A stretch of DNA of 64,000 nucleotides from the NCBI GenBank assembly GCA_028289645.1, contig JANQOK010000023.1, forward strand, positions 485,795 through 549,794. The letters run 5' to 3'. The notes under the pieces are model-generated. The model saw nothing but the letters and a program-made list of their open reading frames with translations. It had not been told where the DNA came from and did no database searches. This DNA is from Anderseniella sp. (GTDB lineage: Bacteria; Pseudomonadota; Alphaproteobacteria; Rhizobiales; Aestuariivirgaceae). Of this stretch, positions 10,275-18,307 are shown in pieces; position 1 is the stretch's first letter; each line of letters starts with the position of its first letter. The position numbers were made by a program, and so were the translations under genes.

Positions 10275-10486
10275 GTCTTCCTCCCTTTTCGTTTCGGCGC
10301 TTGAGGGGTGCCGGAGGTCGTCTGATGAAGATCACATTAGTCGGGCGGTGCCGAATGTTGGCTGAACGGGCCGTTCATCTGCCGTTCAGGAATCTGACAT
10401 ATGAAAAATTGGCCGAATTTCGGGATTTTTTGCGATTCAAAGTGAAATCTTGAATACTTTGCCGGTTTCTGGTGTATGCACTGTTC

Positions 10487-11260
10487 ATGAAAAAATTCGT
10501 GCTCAACTGGCTTGTCGCCAGCATGATTTTCGCGGCGCTGCCCGGGCTGCCGGCCAAAGCGGATGAGGTAGTCGTTGCGGTTGCGACGAATTTTCTGCTG
10601 CCTGCCCGCAAAATCGCGGCTGATTTTGAGGAAAGCACCGGCCATTCGGTTGTCCTGGTGGCTGGGGCAACTGGCAAACTGGCGACACAGATATTGGCCG
10701 GCGCACCGTTTGATGTCTTTCTGGCGGCAGATCAGGCGCGGCCAGAACTGCTGGTTGAAAGACAGGTGGCAGTGCCGGGCAGCCGGTTCACCTATGCTGC
10801 CGGTGCACTGGTGTTGTGGTCGCGCGATTCTTTGCCGTTGACGGGAACTGGTGTTCAAACGCTGGATACGCTCCAGGTTTCGCGGCTTGCCATGGCCAAT
10901 CCGAAACTGGCGCCATACGGCCTTGCCGCACAGCAGGCACTTGATCGGCTGGGCTTCCTGACAGGCCTGTCCGGCCGCATCGTCTACGGCGAGAACATCG
11001 GCCAGACATTTGCAATGGCTGCATCTGGCAACGTGACGGTCGGACTGGTTGCGAAGTCGCAGGTTTCAGGCTTGCCGGACGATCAACAGGGGCACTGGAT
11101 CGATATTCCCGAAACTCTGCACGAGCCGATACTGCAGGACGCGGTGCTCATCATGCGTGCCGACGGAAATGCCGCAGCCCGCATGTTCATGGATTTCCTG
11201 AAGTCGGATAAGGTGGCCGGCATTGTCAATCGGTTCGGCTACGGAGCGGGTCGCCCATGA
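10487..11260 (+). CDS. modA: Molybdate ABC transporter substrate-binding protein
   Basis: A 257-residue periplasmic binding protein. A signal peptide (about 1-26, ending LPAKA) is followed by the ModA fold: VVAVATNFLLPARKIAADFEE, LVAGATGKLATQI, APFDVFLAADQARPELL and the downstream KLAPYGLAAQQAL. It captures molybdate or tungstate for ModBC. The ATG at 10487 starts a clean signal peptide, while a GTG 15 bp upstream is possible. The stop codon overlaps the modB start (ATGA at 11257), giving translational coupling. No ModE box or molybdenum riboswitch is recognisable in the upstream spacer. Confidence 0.94.
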   Translation: MKKFVLNWLVASMIFAALPGLPAKADEVVVAVATNFLLPARKIAADFEESTGHSVVLVAGATGKLATQILAGAPFDVFLAADQARPELLVERQVAVPGSRFTYAAGALVLWSRDSLPLTGTGVQTLDTLQVSRLAMANPKLAPYGLAAQQALDRLGFLTGLSGRIVYGENIGQTFAMAASGNVTVGLVAKSQVSGLPDDQQGHWIDIPETLHEPILQDAVLIMRADGNAAARMFMDFLKSDKVAGIVNRFGYGAGRP

Positions 11261-11937
11261 CGGCTGAGGTTTTCGATGCGATATGGCTCACCGTGCAGTT
11301 GGCCACGATCTCCGTGGTCCTGCTGCTGGTCCTTGCAACACCGGTTGCCTGGTGGTTGGCTTTCACGCGGTCGCGGCTGAAAATACCTGTAGAAGCGTTG
11401 ACCACCTTGCCGCTGGTGCTGCCGCCCACCGTGCTGGGGTTTTACCTGCTGATCCTGCTTGGGCCTGCCGGCTGGCTGGGAAGCTGGTGGGTCAGCCTGA
11501 CCGGTGAAACGCTGACGTTCAGTTTCACCGGGCTTGTAGTGGCATCGATGATTCACTCGCTGCCGTTTGTCGTGCAGCCGATGCGGCAGGCGTTTCAGGA
11601 CATGGGCACCGGCCCGCTGGAAGATGCCGCGACGCTGGGAGCGGGACCGGTTGACCGATTCTTCAGTGTCGGTCTGCCGCAAGCCAAGCGGGGCATCGTG
11701 ACGGCCTGCGTGCTGGGGTTTGCCCATGTGCTGGGAGAGTTCGGCGTCGTACTGATGGTCGGCGGCAATATTCCAGGACGCACCAAAGTGGTTTCCATCA
11801 CAATATATGAGAGTGTCGAGACGCTTGATTATGCCACCGCGCACATGTTGTCAGCCGGGCTGTTGCTGTTGTCTTTTGCAGTCCTGGTAGGGGTTTTTGC
11901 GGTAAACCGGTCGATCCCGGTAAGGGCGGGACAATGA
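11257..11937 (+). CDS. modB: Molybdate ABC transporter permease
   Basis: A 226-residue inner-membrane permease with about five to six hydrophobic segments (first at residues 8-34). It carries the permease EAA-type loop EDAATLGAGPVDRFFSVGLPQAKRGI near residues 125-150, which docks on the ModC ATPase, followed by AHVLGEFGVVLMVGGNIPG, the conserved ModB signature region. Length is typical. It overlaps both neighbours by ATGA (11257 with modA, 11934 with modC), so the three genes form one coupled operon. Confidence 0.94.
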   Translation: MTAEVFDAIWLTVQLATISVVLLLVLATPVAWWLAFTRSRLKIPVEALTTLPLVLPPTVLGFYLLILLGPAGWLGSWWVSLTGETLTFSFTGLVVASMIHSLPFVVQPMRQAFQDMGTGPLEDAATLGAGPVDRFFSVGLPQAKRGIVTACVLGFAHVLGEFGVVLMVGGNIPGRTKVVSITIYESVETLDYATAHMLSAGLLLLSFAVLVGVFAVNRSIPVRAGQ

Positions 11938-13043
11938 GCGGAGGGCGGCTTGAGCTGGATTTCCGCCTGGTACGCGGGCGCTTCGATCTGGCAATATCGG
12001 AATCCCTGGCGCTTGATGGCGTGACGGTGCTGTTCGGGCCGAACGGATCTGGCAAATCCATGACATTGCGGACGATTGCCGGGCTGGAGACGGGCGCTGA
12101 AGGCATTGTGCGGTTTGAAGAAACCGATTGGTTGCGTTCAGACAGCAACACTTTCGTGGCCGCACATCAACGCCCGGTTGCGCATGTGTTTCAAGATGCG
12201 CGGTTGTTCTCGCATCTTGATGTGGCCGGCAATCTGGGGTTTGCCGAGCGCCGGGCCAAGGGCGCCGGCCCTGACGTCTCTCGGCAAGACGTGATTGAGG
12301 TATTTGACATTGCTCACCTGCTGCAGCGCATGCCTCAAGGGCTATCCGGGGGTGAACGGCAAAGGGTGGCGATGGCGCGAGCGCTGCTGACACGGCCCCG
12401 GCTCGTGCTGATGGATGAACCGCTCAGTGCGCTGGATGTACAGCGGCGGGCCCAGGCCCTGAATTTCATCGAGCAGATCCCCGAACGGTTCCAGGTGCCG
12501 GTCATCTACGTGACACACCACATCGACGAGGTCGTGAGGCTTGCCAACCAGCTGGTGCTGATAGCGGGCGGGCGTATTGAGGCAAGTGGCCGATCGGCCG
12601 ACCTGATGTCACGGCTGGACCTGCCGCCGTTTACGGGCAGGTTCGAGGCCGGATCGATCATTGAAGCGACGGTGCGCAGACACAATGCCGAATTCGCGCT
12701 CACCGAACTTGAAGTCACAGAAGGCGTCAAGGTTGAAGTGCCGTTTCTGGACTTTCCGGTTGGAGAAGTTGTGCGGCTTCGGGTCCGGGCGCGAGATGTT
12801 TCCATTGCTGTTGCGAAACCCAAAGGCCTGTCGTTGCGCAATGTGTTGCCGGCCCGCGTCGAGGAGGTGCAGGCGGAAGCAGATACCGCGTTTGCCGAAG
12901 TAAGGCTGTCGGTAGCCGGGCAGGCGGTGCGGGCCCGTGTCAGCAGGGCATCTGCGCATGAACTGAAGCTGAAACCCGGTAAGGCCGTGCATGCGATGGT
13001 CAAGGCAACGGCGCTTGACAGAAGACTTCTAGCCCGGCGTTGA
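11934..13043 (+). CDS. modC: Molybdate ABC transporter ATP-binding protein
   Basis: A 369-residue ABC ATPase powering ModAB. The nucleotide-binding domain (about 1-235) shows Walker A FGPNGSGKS, Q-loop VFQDARLF, signature LSGGERQRVAMARAL, Walker B LVLMDEPLSALD and switch His in VTHHIDEV. The C-terminal part (about 290-365) has the TOBE/molybdopterin-binding fold typical of ModC (LRNVLPARVEEV). It begins inside the modB stop (ATGA). No terminator is obvious after the gene. Confidence 0.94.
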   Translation: MSGGRLELDFRLVRGRFDLAISESLALDGVTVLFGPNGSGKSMTLRTIAGLETGAEGIVRFEETDWLRSDSNTFVAAHQRPVAHVFQDARLFSHLDVAGNLGFAERRAKGAGPDVSRQDVIEVFDIAHLLQRMPQGLSGGERQRVAMARALLTRPRLVLMDEPLSALDVQRRAQALNFIEQIPERFQVPVIYVTHHIDEVVRLANQLVLIAGGRIEASGRSADLMSRLDLPPFTGRFEAGSIIEATVRRHNAEFALTELEVTEGVKVEVPFLDFPVGEVVRLRVRARDVSIAVAKPKGLSLRNVLPARVEEVQAEADTAFAEVRLSVAGQAVRARVSRASAHELKLKPGKAVHAMVKATALDRRLLARR

Positions 13044-13121
13044 GATTGATCTTCAGTGCTGATAACTTGTCCTCATCAACCTGGGTTATGCCCGGGAGAC
13101 GGATTGAGACAGGGGTTTCCC

Positions 13122-13778
13122 ATGAGACATGTTATTGTGTTGCTGGCTGCATCTGGATTTGGCCTTGCCGCTGCTGTGGCGGAGACACCTGAGGCCCATG
13201 CCGGTGACCGCGCCTATTCGGAAGACAGCGGTGTGAAACGGGCAGGCAACTGGTCAAATGCGGGCGGCGCGACAAAGGCGGAAGCGGACGATGCCGGCAG
13301 ATCTGATGTTCCTGTGCCGCGACCCAAGCCCGGCAGCAAGGCTGCCAAAGCCGATGCAGCCAGAGCGAAGCAGGCGGAGGCCGAGACCAAGAAAGCACCT
13401 GTACCGCGCAAGAAAACCAAACCCAAGAAAGCCGTGCAGGCAGGGCTGGCTGCAAGCGACAACGGTTCCGGCAACAAAAGCGCGCCTTATCGCGGCAAGA
13501 TGGACTCCGCAGAGATCAAGGAAGTACTGGCGGGGAAGGTGCTGGCCTCGCGTATTGACGGTAAAAGCGCGAATATCACCTTGGTCGAAGGCGGCACCTT
13601 GAACTGGACATCTTCGTCAGGCAGCGGGGAAGGCAGATGGTGGGCTGAAAAGGGCCGCATATGCGACCGGTACGACCCGTCCGGTGATTTTCCCGGCAGG
13701 GGTGCCGGATGCCGCAGTTTCGAGCAAAAGTCGGACGGTTTTTATGCCGGTGGCAGGAAACTGAAGTTCGTCAACTGA
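13122..13778 (+). CDS. Secreted Ala/Lys-rich hypothetical protein
   Basis: A 218-residue protein from the ATG at 13122. It has an N-terminal signal peptide (HVIVLLAASGFGLAAAVA), a long low-complexity Ala/Lys/Pro linker (about residues 45-125, including PVPRPKPGSKAAKADAARAK) and a C-terminal globular domain (about 128-218) starting AEIKEVLAGKVLASRIDGKS and containing WTSSSGSGEGRWW and two cysteines. The C-terminal domain resembles small secreted domains of DUF995-like proteins, but I cannot assign it firmly. It is 78 bp downstream of modC on the same strand. Probably periplasmic, function unknown. Confidence 0.7.
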   Translation: MRHVIVLLAASGFGLAAAVAETPEAHAGDRAYSEDSGVKRAGNWSNAGGATKAEADDAGRSDVPVPRPKPGSKAAKADAARAKQAEAETKKAPVPRKKTKPKKAVQAGLAASDNGSGNKSAPYRGKMDSAEIKEVLAGKVLASRIDGKSANITLVEGGTLNWTSSSGSGEGRWWAEKGRICDRYDPSGDFPGRGAGCRSFEQKSDGFYAGGRKLKFVN

Positions 13779-13817
13779 TTTCCCCTGGATCCGGTCTTTA
13801 GGCGGGCGCATGCAGCG

Positions 13818-14756
13818 CTATTGGCGACACACCAGTCCCAGCATAGCCGCCACCATGCGGTAAGCAGTCAGCGCACCAAGTCCGTCAACGTCACAGTCCG
13901 GCATCAACTCAACCAGGTCACAGGCGGATATCCTGGCCTTTGCTGAGATGGCGTTGAGCAACTCGATCGTCTGCCAGTAGTCAAGACCGCCGGGCGCGCG
14001 ACCGATGACAGCCGGCATGATGGCCGGATCAAGCCCGTCACAATCAAAGCAGATGATCACGTTGGAGCCATTCGGCACGGCTTCCGCGACCTGAGCGATA
14101 CCCCCCTTGGCGACGTCGCGGGCGGTAAAGAACTTTACGCCCCAGGCCAGCGCATCGGCGTAGTCCTGCGGCCGGGCAGAGCCGATATTGCGGGCACCGA
14201 CCTGAATGATGCGCTCGATGTGATCCATCTCAGAGGCTCGCCGCATGGTTGACGACAACCCCCACCGCTCACCGGCCACTTCGTCACGCCAGTCAATATG
14301 GGCATCGATCTGGACAATCGTGTACTTGCCGCGGCCGGCAAAGGCCTGAAGCATGGGAATCGGAACACTGTCGTCTCCACCCAGAACGATGGGCACGGCT
14401 GAGCGGTCGACGATAGCCGAGACCGCGGCGGTGATCGCGGCACGATTGGCTGCGCTGTCTTCGCCATGGGCCAGGTCTCCCAGATCACAGGCATCTGGCG
14501 GGCCGCCGGGCAACAGCGGTTCGGCAAAATCAAAGTCCATGTGTTCCAGGTTGGCGGCATAAGGTGCCGCCGCCGCCCTGATCGCGTCAGGGCCGTTGGC
14601 GCAATAGGGGCCGACAGATGTGTAAGGTGTAGCGCTCGGCACACCCAGAATGGCTGCTTTTGCAGTCACCTGATCCGGTGATGCGCACGATGGCAGTCCG
14701 AGAAATGTGGATACATCGCCGGCGCCGAACATCGTGGCTATGTTTGATTTGTTCAT
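13818..14756 (-). CDS. Arginase/agmatinase-family ureohydrolase
   Basis: A 312-residue member of the Mn-dependent ureohydrolase superfamily (agmatinase, arginase, guanidinobutyrase and similar amidinohydrolases). Metal-binding blocks are present: VLGGDDSVPIP, IVQIDAHIDWR and ICFDCDGLDPAIMP. The first block normally reads GGDHS; here Asp replaces the usual His ligand, so substrate or metal geometry may differ. The ATG at 14756 is preferred; a TTG at 14780 would also be in frame. The gene follows carA on the same strand and starts only 27 bp beyond it. Substrate cannot be assigned from sequence. Confidence 0.82.
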   Translation of the reverse strand: MNKSNIATMFGAGDVSTFLGLPSCASPDQVTAKAAILGVPSATPYTSVGPYCANGPDAIRAAAAPYAANLEHMDFDFAEPLLPGGPPDACDLGDLAHGEDSAANRAAITAAVSAIVDRSAVPIVLGGDDSVPIPMLQAFAGRGKYTIVQIDAHIDWRDEVAGERWGLSSTMRRASEMDHIERIIQVGARNIGSARPQDYADALAWGVKFFTARDVAKGGIAQVAEAVPNGSNVIICFDCDGLDPAIMPAVIGRAPGGLDYWQTIELLNAISAKARISACDLVELMPDCDVDGLGALTAYRMVAAMLGLVCRQ

Positions 14757-14782
14757 ATCGCGCGCAGGGTCCGGGCTCAAAA

Positions 14783-16021
14783 TCAGGATTTTTTGCCTGC
14801 ATCAGCCATGTAGTCGGCAAAACGGGCGAACAGGTAATGGGAGTCCTGCGGGCCTGGAGACGCCTCCGGGTGATGTTGCACTGAAAACACTGGCTTTCCT
14901 GCGAGCTGAATGCCGCAATTTGAACCGTCAAACAGGGATACATGTGTCTCTGCAACCCCATCAGGCAGGGATTTTCCATCGACCGCGAAGCCATGGTTCA
15001 TAGAGGTGATCTCGACCTTGCCGGTGGTGTGATCCTTGACCGGGTGATTGGCGCCGTGATGACCCTGGTGCATTTTCACCGTGGAGCCGCCCAACGCCAG
15101 GGCCAGCATCTGGTGACCGAGACAAATCCCGAATACCGGTTTGCCGCTGGCAACCAGTTTGCGGATTTCGGGTACCGCATACTCGCCGGTCGCCGCCGGA
15201 TCGCCGGGTCCGTTTGAAAGAAAAATTCCATCCGGTTCAAGGCCGAGTATTTCCTCAGCGGTGGTGTTGCCGGGAACAACAGTGACTTTGCAACCCTGCT
15301 GCGCCAGACATCGCAGAATGTTCCGCTTGGCACCGAAATCCATGGCTACTACGTGGTGGATCGGATCCTGTTGCCGGCCAAAACCGTTGCGCCAGTCCCA
15401 CAGGGTTTCGTCCCAGTCATAGCGTTGCGTGCAGGACACTTCCCTGGCCAGGTCCATACCTTCAAGACCGGGCCATTCGGCGGCCTGCCGGCTCAATTCG
15501 CCGATGTCGAACTCCGCCTTGGCATCGTGCGCAATCACGGCATTCGGCATGCCGCCATCGCGGATCAGGGACGTGAGAGCGCGCGTGTCCACGCCGGCAA
15601 TGGCAATGATGTTGCGGGCCTTCAGCCAGGCATCAAGATGCTTCGCGGCGCGATAGTTCGACGGATCGGTGACATCGGTCTTCAGAACGCAGCCGCGAAC
15701 ACCTGAACTGGCGGCAAGGTTGAAAGTCTCGATGTCCTCGTCGTTGGTGCCGACATTGCCGATATGCGGGAAAGTGAAGGTGATGATCTGGCCGGCGTAG
15801 GACGGGTCGGTGAGGATTTCCTGATAGCCGGTAATCGCTGTGTTGAAGCACAACTCGCCGGTGGCATGACCCGTTGCGCCTAGCCCGGTTCCTTCAATCA
15901 CCGTGCCGTCGGCCAGTATCAGCCTGGCGGTCATGGGCCGGTCGGTCCAGGCAGGTGTGGTTGCAACGTCGTTGCCGGCAGTTGCAGGCGCCGGGCGAGA
16001 GGATGACTTGGTGGGCGACAT
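14783..16021 (-). CDS. carA: Carbamoyl-phosphate synthase small subunit
   Basis: A 412-residue glutamine amidotransferase subunit that hydrolyses glutamine and channels ammonia to CarB. The N-terminal CPSase domain holds GELCFNTAITGYQEILTDPS. The C-terminal class I amidotransferase domain has nucleophile Cys about 300 in GKPVFGICLGHQ and the His/Glu pair about 384 and 386 in VQHHPEASPGP. The start at 16021 has GGAAGG just upstream; it gives a 29-residue polar extension before MTARLILADG, and an internal ATG at 15934 is an alternative start. The gene is divergent from yqeY across a 350-bp spacer. Confidence 0.96.
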   Translation of the reverse strand: MSPTKSSSRPAPATAGNDVATTPAWTDRPMTARLILADGTVIEGTGLGATGHATGELCFNTAITGYQEILTDPSYAGQIITFTFPHIGNVGTNDEDIETFNLAASSGVRGCVLKTDVTDPSNYRAAKHLDAWLKARNIIAIAGVDTRALTSLIRDGGMPNAVIAHDAKAEFDIGELSRQAAEWPGLEGMDLAREVSCTQRYDWDETLWDWRNGFGRQQDPIHHVVAMDFGAKRNILRCLAQQGCKVTVVPGNTTAEEILGLEPDGIFLSNGPGDPAATGEYAVPEIRKLVASGKPVFGICLGHQMLALALGGSTVKMHQGHHGANHPVKDHTTGKVEITSMNHGFAVDGKSLPDGVAETHVSLFDGSNCGIQLAGKPVFSVQHHPEASPGPQDSHYLFARFADYMADAGKKS

Positions 16022-16372
16022 CGGCCTTCCAGGAAATTCCTGGCCTTTTGACTGTGAGGGGCTGTTTCGAGCACAACCTGGCGCCCGAACAATTTGCCGG
16101 AAACTAGTTAGCGGTCAGGCGCGCGTCAAGCGCCGGCTGCCTCCCAATCCCCGTGATTTCATATGAATTGTGACGTTTTCGGTCTGTGGCTTGCGCGGTT
16201 CAGATGGTGCGGGTATCAATTGGGCGGTCGTCGCCGCCTAGAGCAAGCTGGGTTCACATGAGCCTTTTGGGTTGCACCGGCATTCTGGAAGCGATCAGTT
16301 TTTGTGGTCTTGATTACTGCTGTCAGAACCATATTGATGCAGTTGGAAGCTTTGCCATGAAAGGCAATACAG
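16022..16372. promoter_or_regulatory. Divergent carA/yqeY intergenic region
   Basis: No gene is convincing in this 351-bp spacer, which must hold the promoters of carA (leftward) and yqeY (rightward). I could not identify clear -35/-10 pairs or a PyrR or arginine-type operator by eye. Confidence 0.4.
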
Positions 16373-16837
16373 ATGAGTGATTCTATCCGTGATCGTGTCA
16401 GCGTCTTGATGAAAGAGGCCATGCGTGAGCAGGACAAGACACGGCTTTCGACCCTGAGACTGATCTCGGCAGCGTTCAAGGACCGGGAAATCCAGAACCG
16501 CGGTACCGGAAAGGATGACAGCCTGACTGAGGCTGGCATGCAGGAAATCCTGTCCAAGATGATCAAGCAGCGCAAAGAGTCTGCTGAAACCTATGAGAAG
16601 GGTGGCAGGCCGGAACTGGCAGAAACCGAAAAGGCGGAAATCGAGATTATCGAGGAGTTTTTGCCACGCCAGCTCTCAGTTGCGGAAATCGAAGCTGCGG
16701 TCTCCGGTGTGGTCAAAGAGCTTGATGCATCTGGCCTGAAAGACATGGGCCGGGTAATGGGCCTGTTGAAGGAACGCCATGCCGGTCAGATGGACTTTGC
16801 CAAGGCCGGCGCCATCGTCAAGAATCTGCTTGGCTGA
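16373..16837 (+). CDS. yqeY: GatB/YqeY-domain protein
   Basis: A 154-residue protein of the YqeY family, related to the C-terminal tRNA-binding domain of GatB amidotransferases. Characteristic segments are an N-terminal helix (IRDRVSVLMKEAMREQD followed by RLSTLRLISAAFKDREI), IEEFLPRQLSVAEIE and the C-terminal motif DMGRVMGLLKERHAGQMDFA. A role in amidation-dependent tRNA charging or RNA binding is suspected for the family but unproven. It lies between carA and dnaG, an order found in many alphaproteobacteria. The ribosome-binding site before 16373 is weak. Confidence 0.93.
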   Translation: MSDSIRDRVSVLMKEAMREQDKTRLSTLRLISAAFKDREIQNRGTGKDDSLTEAGMQEILSKMIKQRKESAETYEKGGRPELAETEKAEIEIIEEFLPRQLSVAEIEAAVSGVVKELDASGLKDMGRVMGLLKERHAGQMDFAKAGAIVKNLLG

Positions 16838-16960
16838 GGATTGTTGAGCCACACGCACCGGGCACCGGGCCGGTGAGACTTTGAACCTGAACGGGACCGG
16901 AAGCGCTGTTTTCGCCACATTGGTGTTGAAGACTCCGGTTGATTGGTGAGGCGCGCGATT

Positions 16961-17620
16961 ATGGTTTTACGGCGACATCTCGTTTTTGGCCTGGGCATCG
17001 CCGGCATACTCGCCAGCTCAGCATTGCCGATGCTTGGCGGTCGTGAAACTGTTGCCCAAGAGAGCAGCCAGCCACTTTTCCCGGCGCAAGACTGGGCGGT
17101 GAAACTGATAGAAGCGGCAGAGTCCCAGGTTGGGCTTACCACCGTCTATGATCCGGCCTACGCACGACTTGCCTACCCGCTAGGGGATGTGCCGATGCAA
17201 CGGGGGGTGTGCACGGATGTTGTCATCCGAGCGTACAGGTCGGCGTTCGGCATTGATCTGCAGAGACTGGTTCATGAGGACATGAGATCGGCATTTGCAA
17301 GTTATCCTGCCATTTGGGGGCTGAAGCAGCCGGATCGCAATATTGATCATCGTCGAGTGCCGAACCTGGAACATTTCCTGAGACGCTGCGGCACCGAGCT
17401 GCCGGTGACCGAAGACGGGGCGGACTATCAACCCGGAGACCTGGTCACGCAACGCCTGCCAGGAAACCTGCCGCACATAGCCATTGTCACCAATCGCCCG
17501 GCGCAGGGACGCAACCATGCGTTGGTGGTGCACAATATCGGTGCGGGCACCCGCATAGAAGACAGCCTGTTCGAGTTCAGGATTTCAGGGCATTTTCGGT
17601 TTGCGCCGACCGTGGGCTGA
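16961..17620 (+). CDS. DUF1287-family exported protein
   Basis: A 219-residue protein from the ATG at 16961 (TTG at 16943 is possible). An N-terminal signal/anchor (FGLGIAGILASSALPML) precedes a DUF1287 domain: WAVKLIEAAESQVGLTTVYD, YPLGDVPMQRGVCTDVVIRA with the conserved Cys-Thr-Asp, YQPGDLVTQRLPG and a final His-containing LPHIAIVTNRP. The arrangement Cys...His resembles NlpC/P60-like peptidase folds, so a periplasmic hydrolase is plausible but untested. E. coli YijF is the best known relative. Confidence 0.86.
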   Translation: MVLRRHLVFGLGIAGILASSALPMLGGRETVAQESSQPLFPAQDWAVKLIEAAESQVGLTTVYDPAYARLAYPLGDVPMQRGVCTDVVIRAYRSAFGIDLQRLVHEDMRSAFASYPAIWGLKQPDRNIDHRRVPNLEHFLRRCGTELPVTEDGADYQPGDLVTQRLPGNLPHIAIVTNRPAQGRNHALVVHNIGAGTRIEDSLFEFRISGHFRFAPTVG

Positions 17621-17756
17621 GCATGGCCAATTTCGACCCGGCGCCGTGGCACTGCGGGATCAATCAGCCGGGAACGCTTGCGAATGATGGCATCTGACAT
17701 ACCTCAGCTGATCCCATGATGCGGGCTTCACCAGGTCAGGATGCTGTGGAAAGCAG

Positions 17757-17860
17757 TCAGTGGGTGCAACCTCGAATTGATCACGATGCCTTAACTGGGG
17801 GGAGCAAGTACTCCGCAATCCCTTCAGTTGCACCCACTGATACGCAACCCCGAAAAGGGG
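17757..17860. ncRNA. Candidate structured RNA between DUF1287 gene and dnaG
   Basis: TCAGTGGGTGCAAC (17757-17770) is perfectly complementary to GTTGCACCCACTGA (17827-17840), giving a 14-bp stem that closes a 56-nt internal region. Inside, GGAG and CTCC flank CAAGTA. A second hairpin, CCCC-GAAAA-GGGG (17848-17860), follows immediately. The layout suggests a stable small RNA or leader element. I do not recognise an Rfam family, strand is undecided, and no T-tract follows the second hairpin. Confidence 0.4.
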
Positions 17861-17924
17861 CTGTGTTTCGCTGTTGAAGGCATACTATTCAGTTAGAACC
17901 GGTTAAAACAATTGCAAGAATGCA

Positions 17925-18057
17925 TTACCATTGAGAAATACCGTGTGCCGATCTTGATGATTTGTTTACCTGATGGGTAAATGAATTTACCATTGTTTTT
18001 GGCAGATTTCGGCGGGTGCCGATCGCGGGACAGTGCAGTACCCACAAAAATTACCAT
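17925..18057. promoter_or_regulatory. TTACCAT repeat cluster upstream of dnaG
   Basis: TTACCATTG occurs at 17925-17933 and 17987-17995, TTACCAT at 18051-18057, and TTTACC-TGAT-GGGTAAA forms a hyphenated palindrome at 17965-17981. The repeated half-site and palindrome suggest a protein-binding region in the dnaG-rpoD promoter area. The binding protein is unknown. Confidence 0.3.
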
Positions 18058-18307
18058 ACGTCAATCAAATGCAACCGGCGATTGCGGTCTGCGCAGGCTG
18101 AAATCTCCATCGGGGTCATATTGAAACGGTTGAAACCCAGCGTTGCGCATACATTTGACATGATGAAACCTATTGCCCTGTCCGGCACGGAATGCCCGAA
18201 GCGAAGAGGGTGGCCGGGCGTTGCGTTACGGCCTGTTGAGTCCCAACATGCTGTGCTATCGATATGGTGCCAATTTCCGGCGGCGGATCGGGTCATACAG
18301 GTGGAAC

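Larger units (their letters stand above)
17621..18307. other. Long spacer upstream of dnaG
   Basis: A 687-bp region with no supported CDS. It contains the structured-RNA candidate at 17757-17860 and, from about 17920, an AT-richer stretch with repeated TTACCAT motifs, both described separately. The last 200 bp read as an in-frame upstream extension of dnaG but lack DnaG similarity. Confidence 0.6.
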
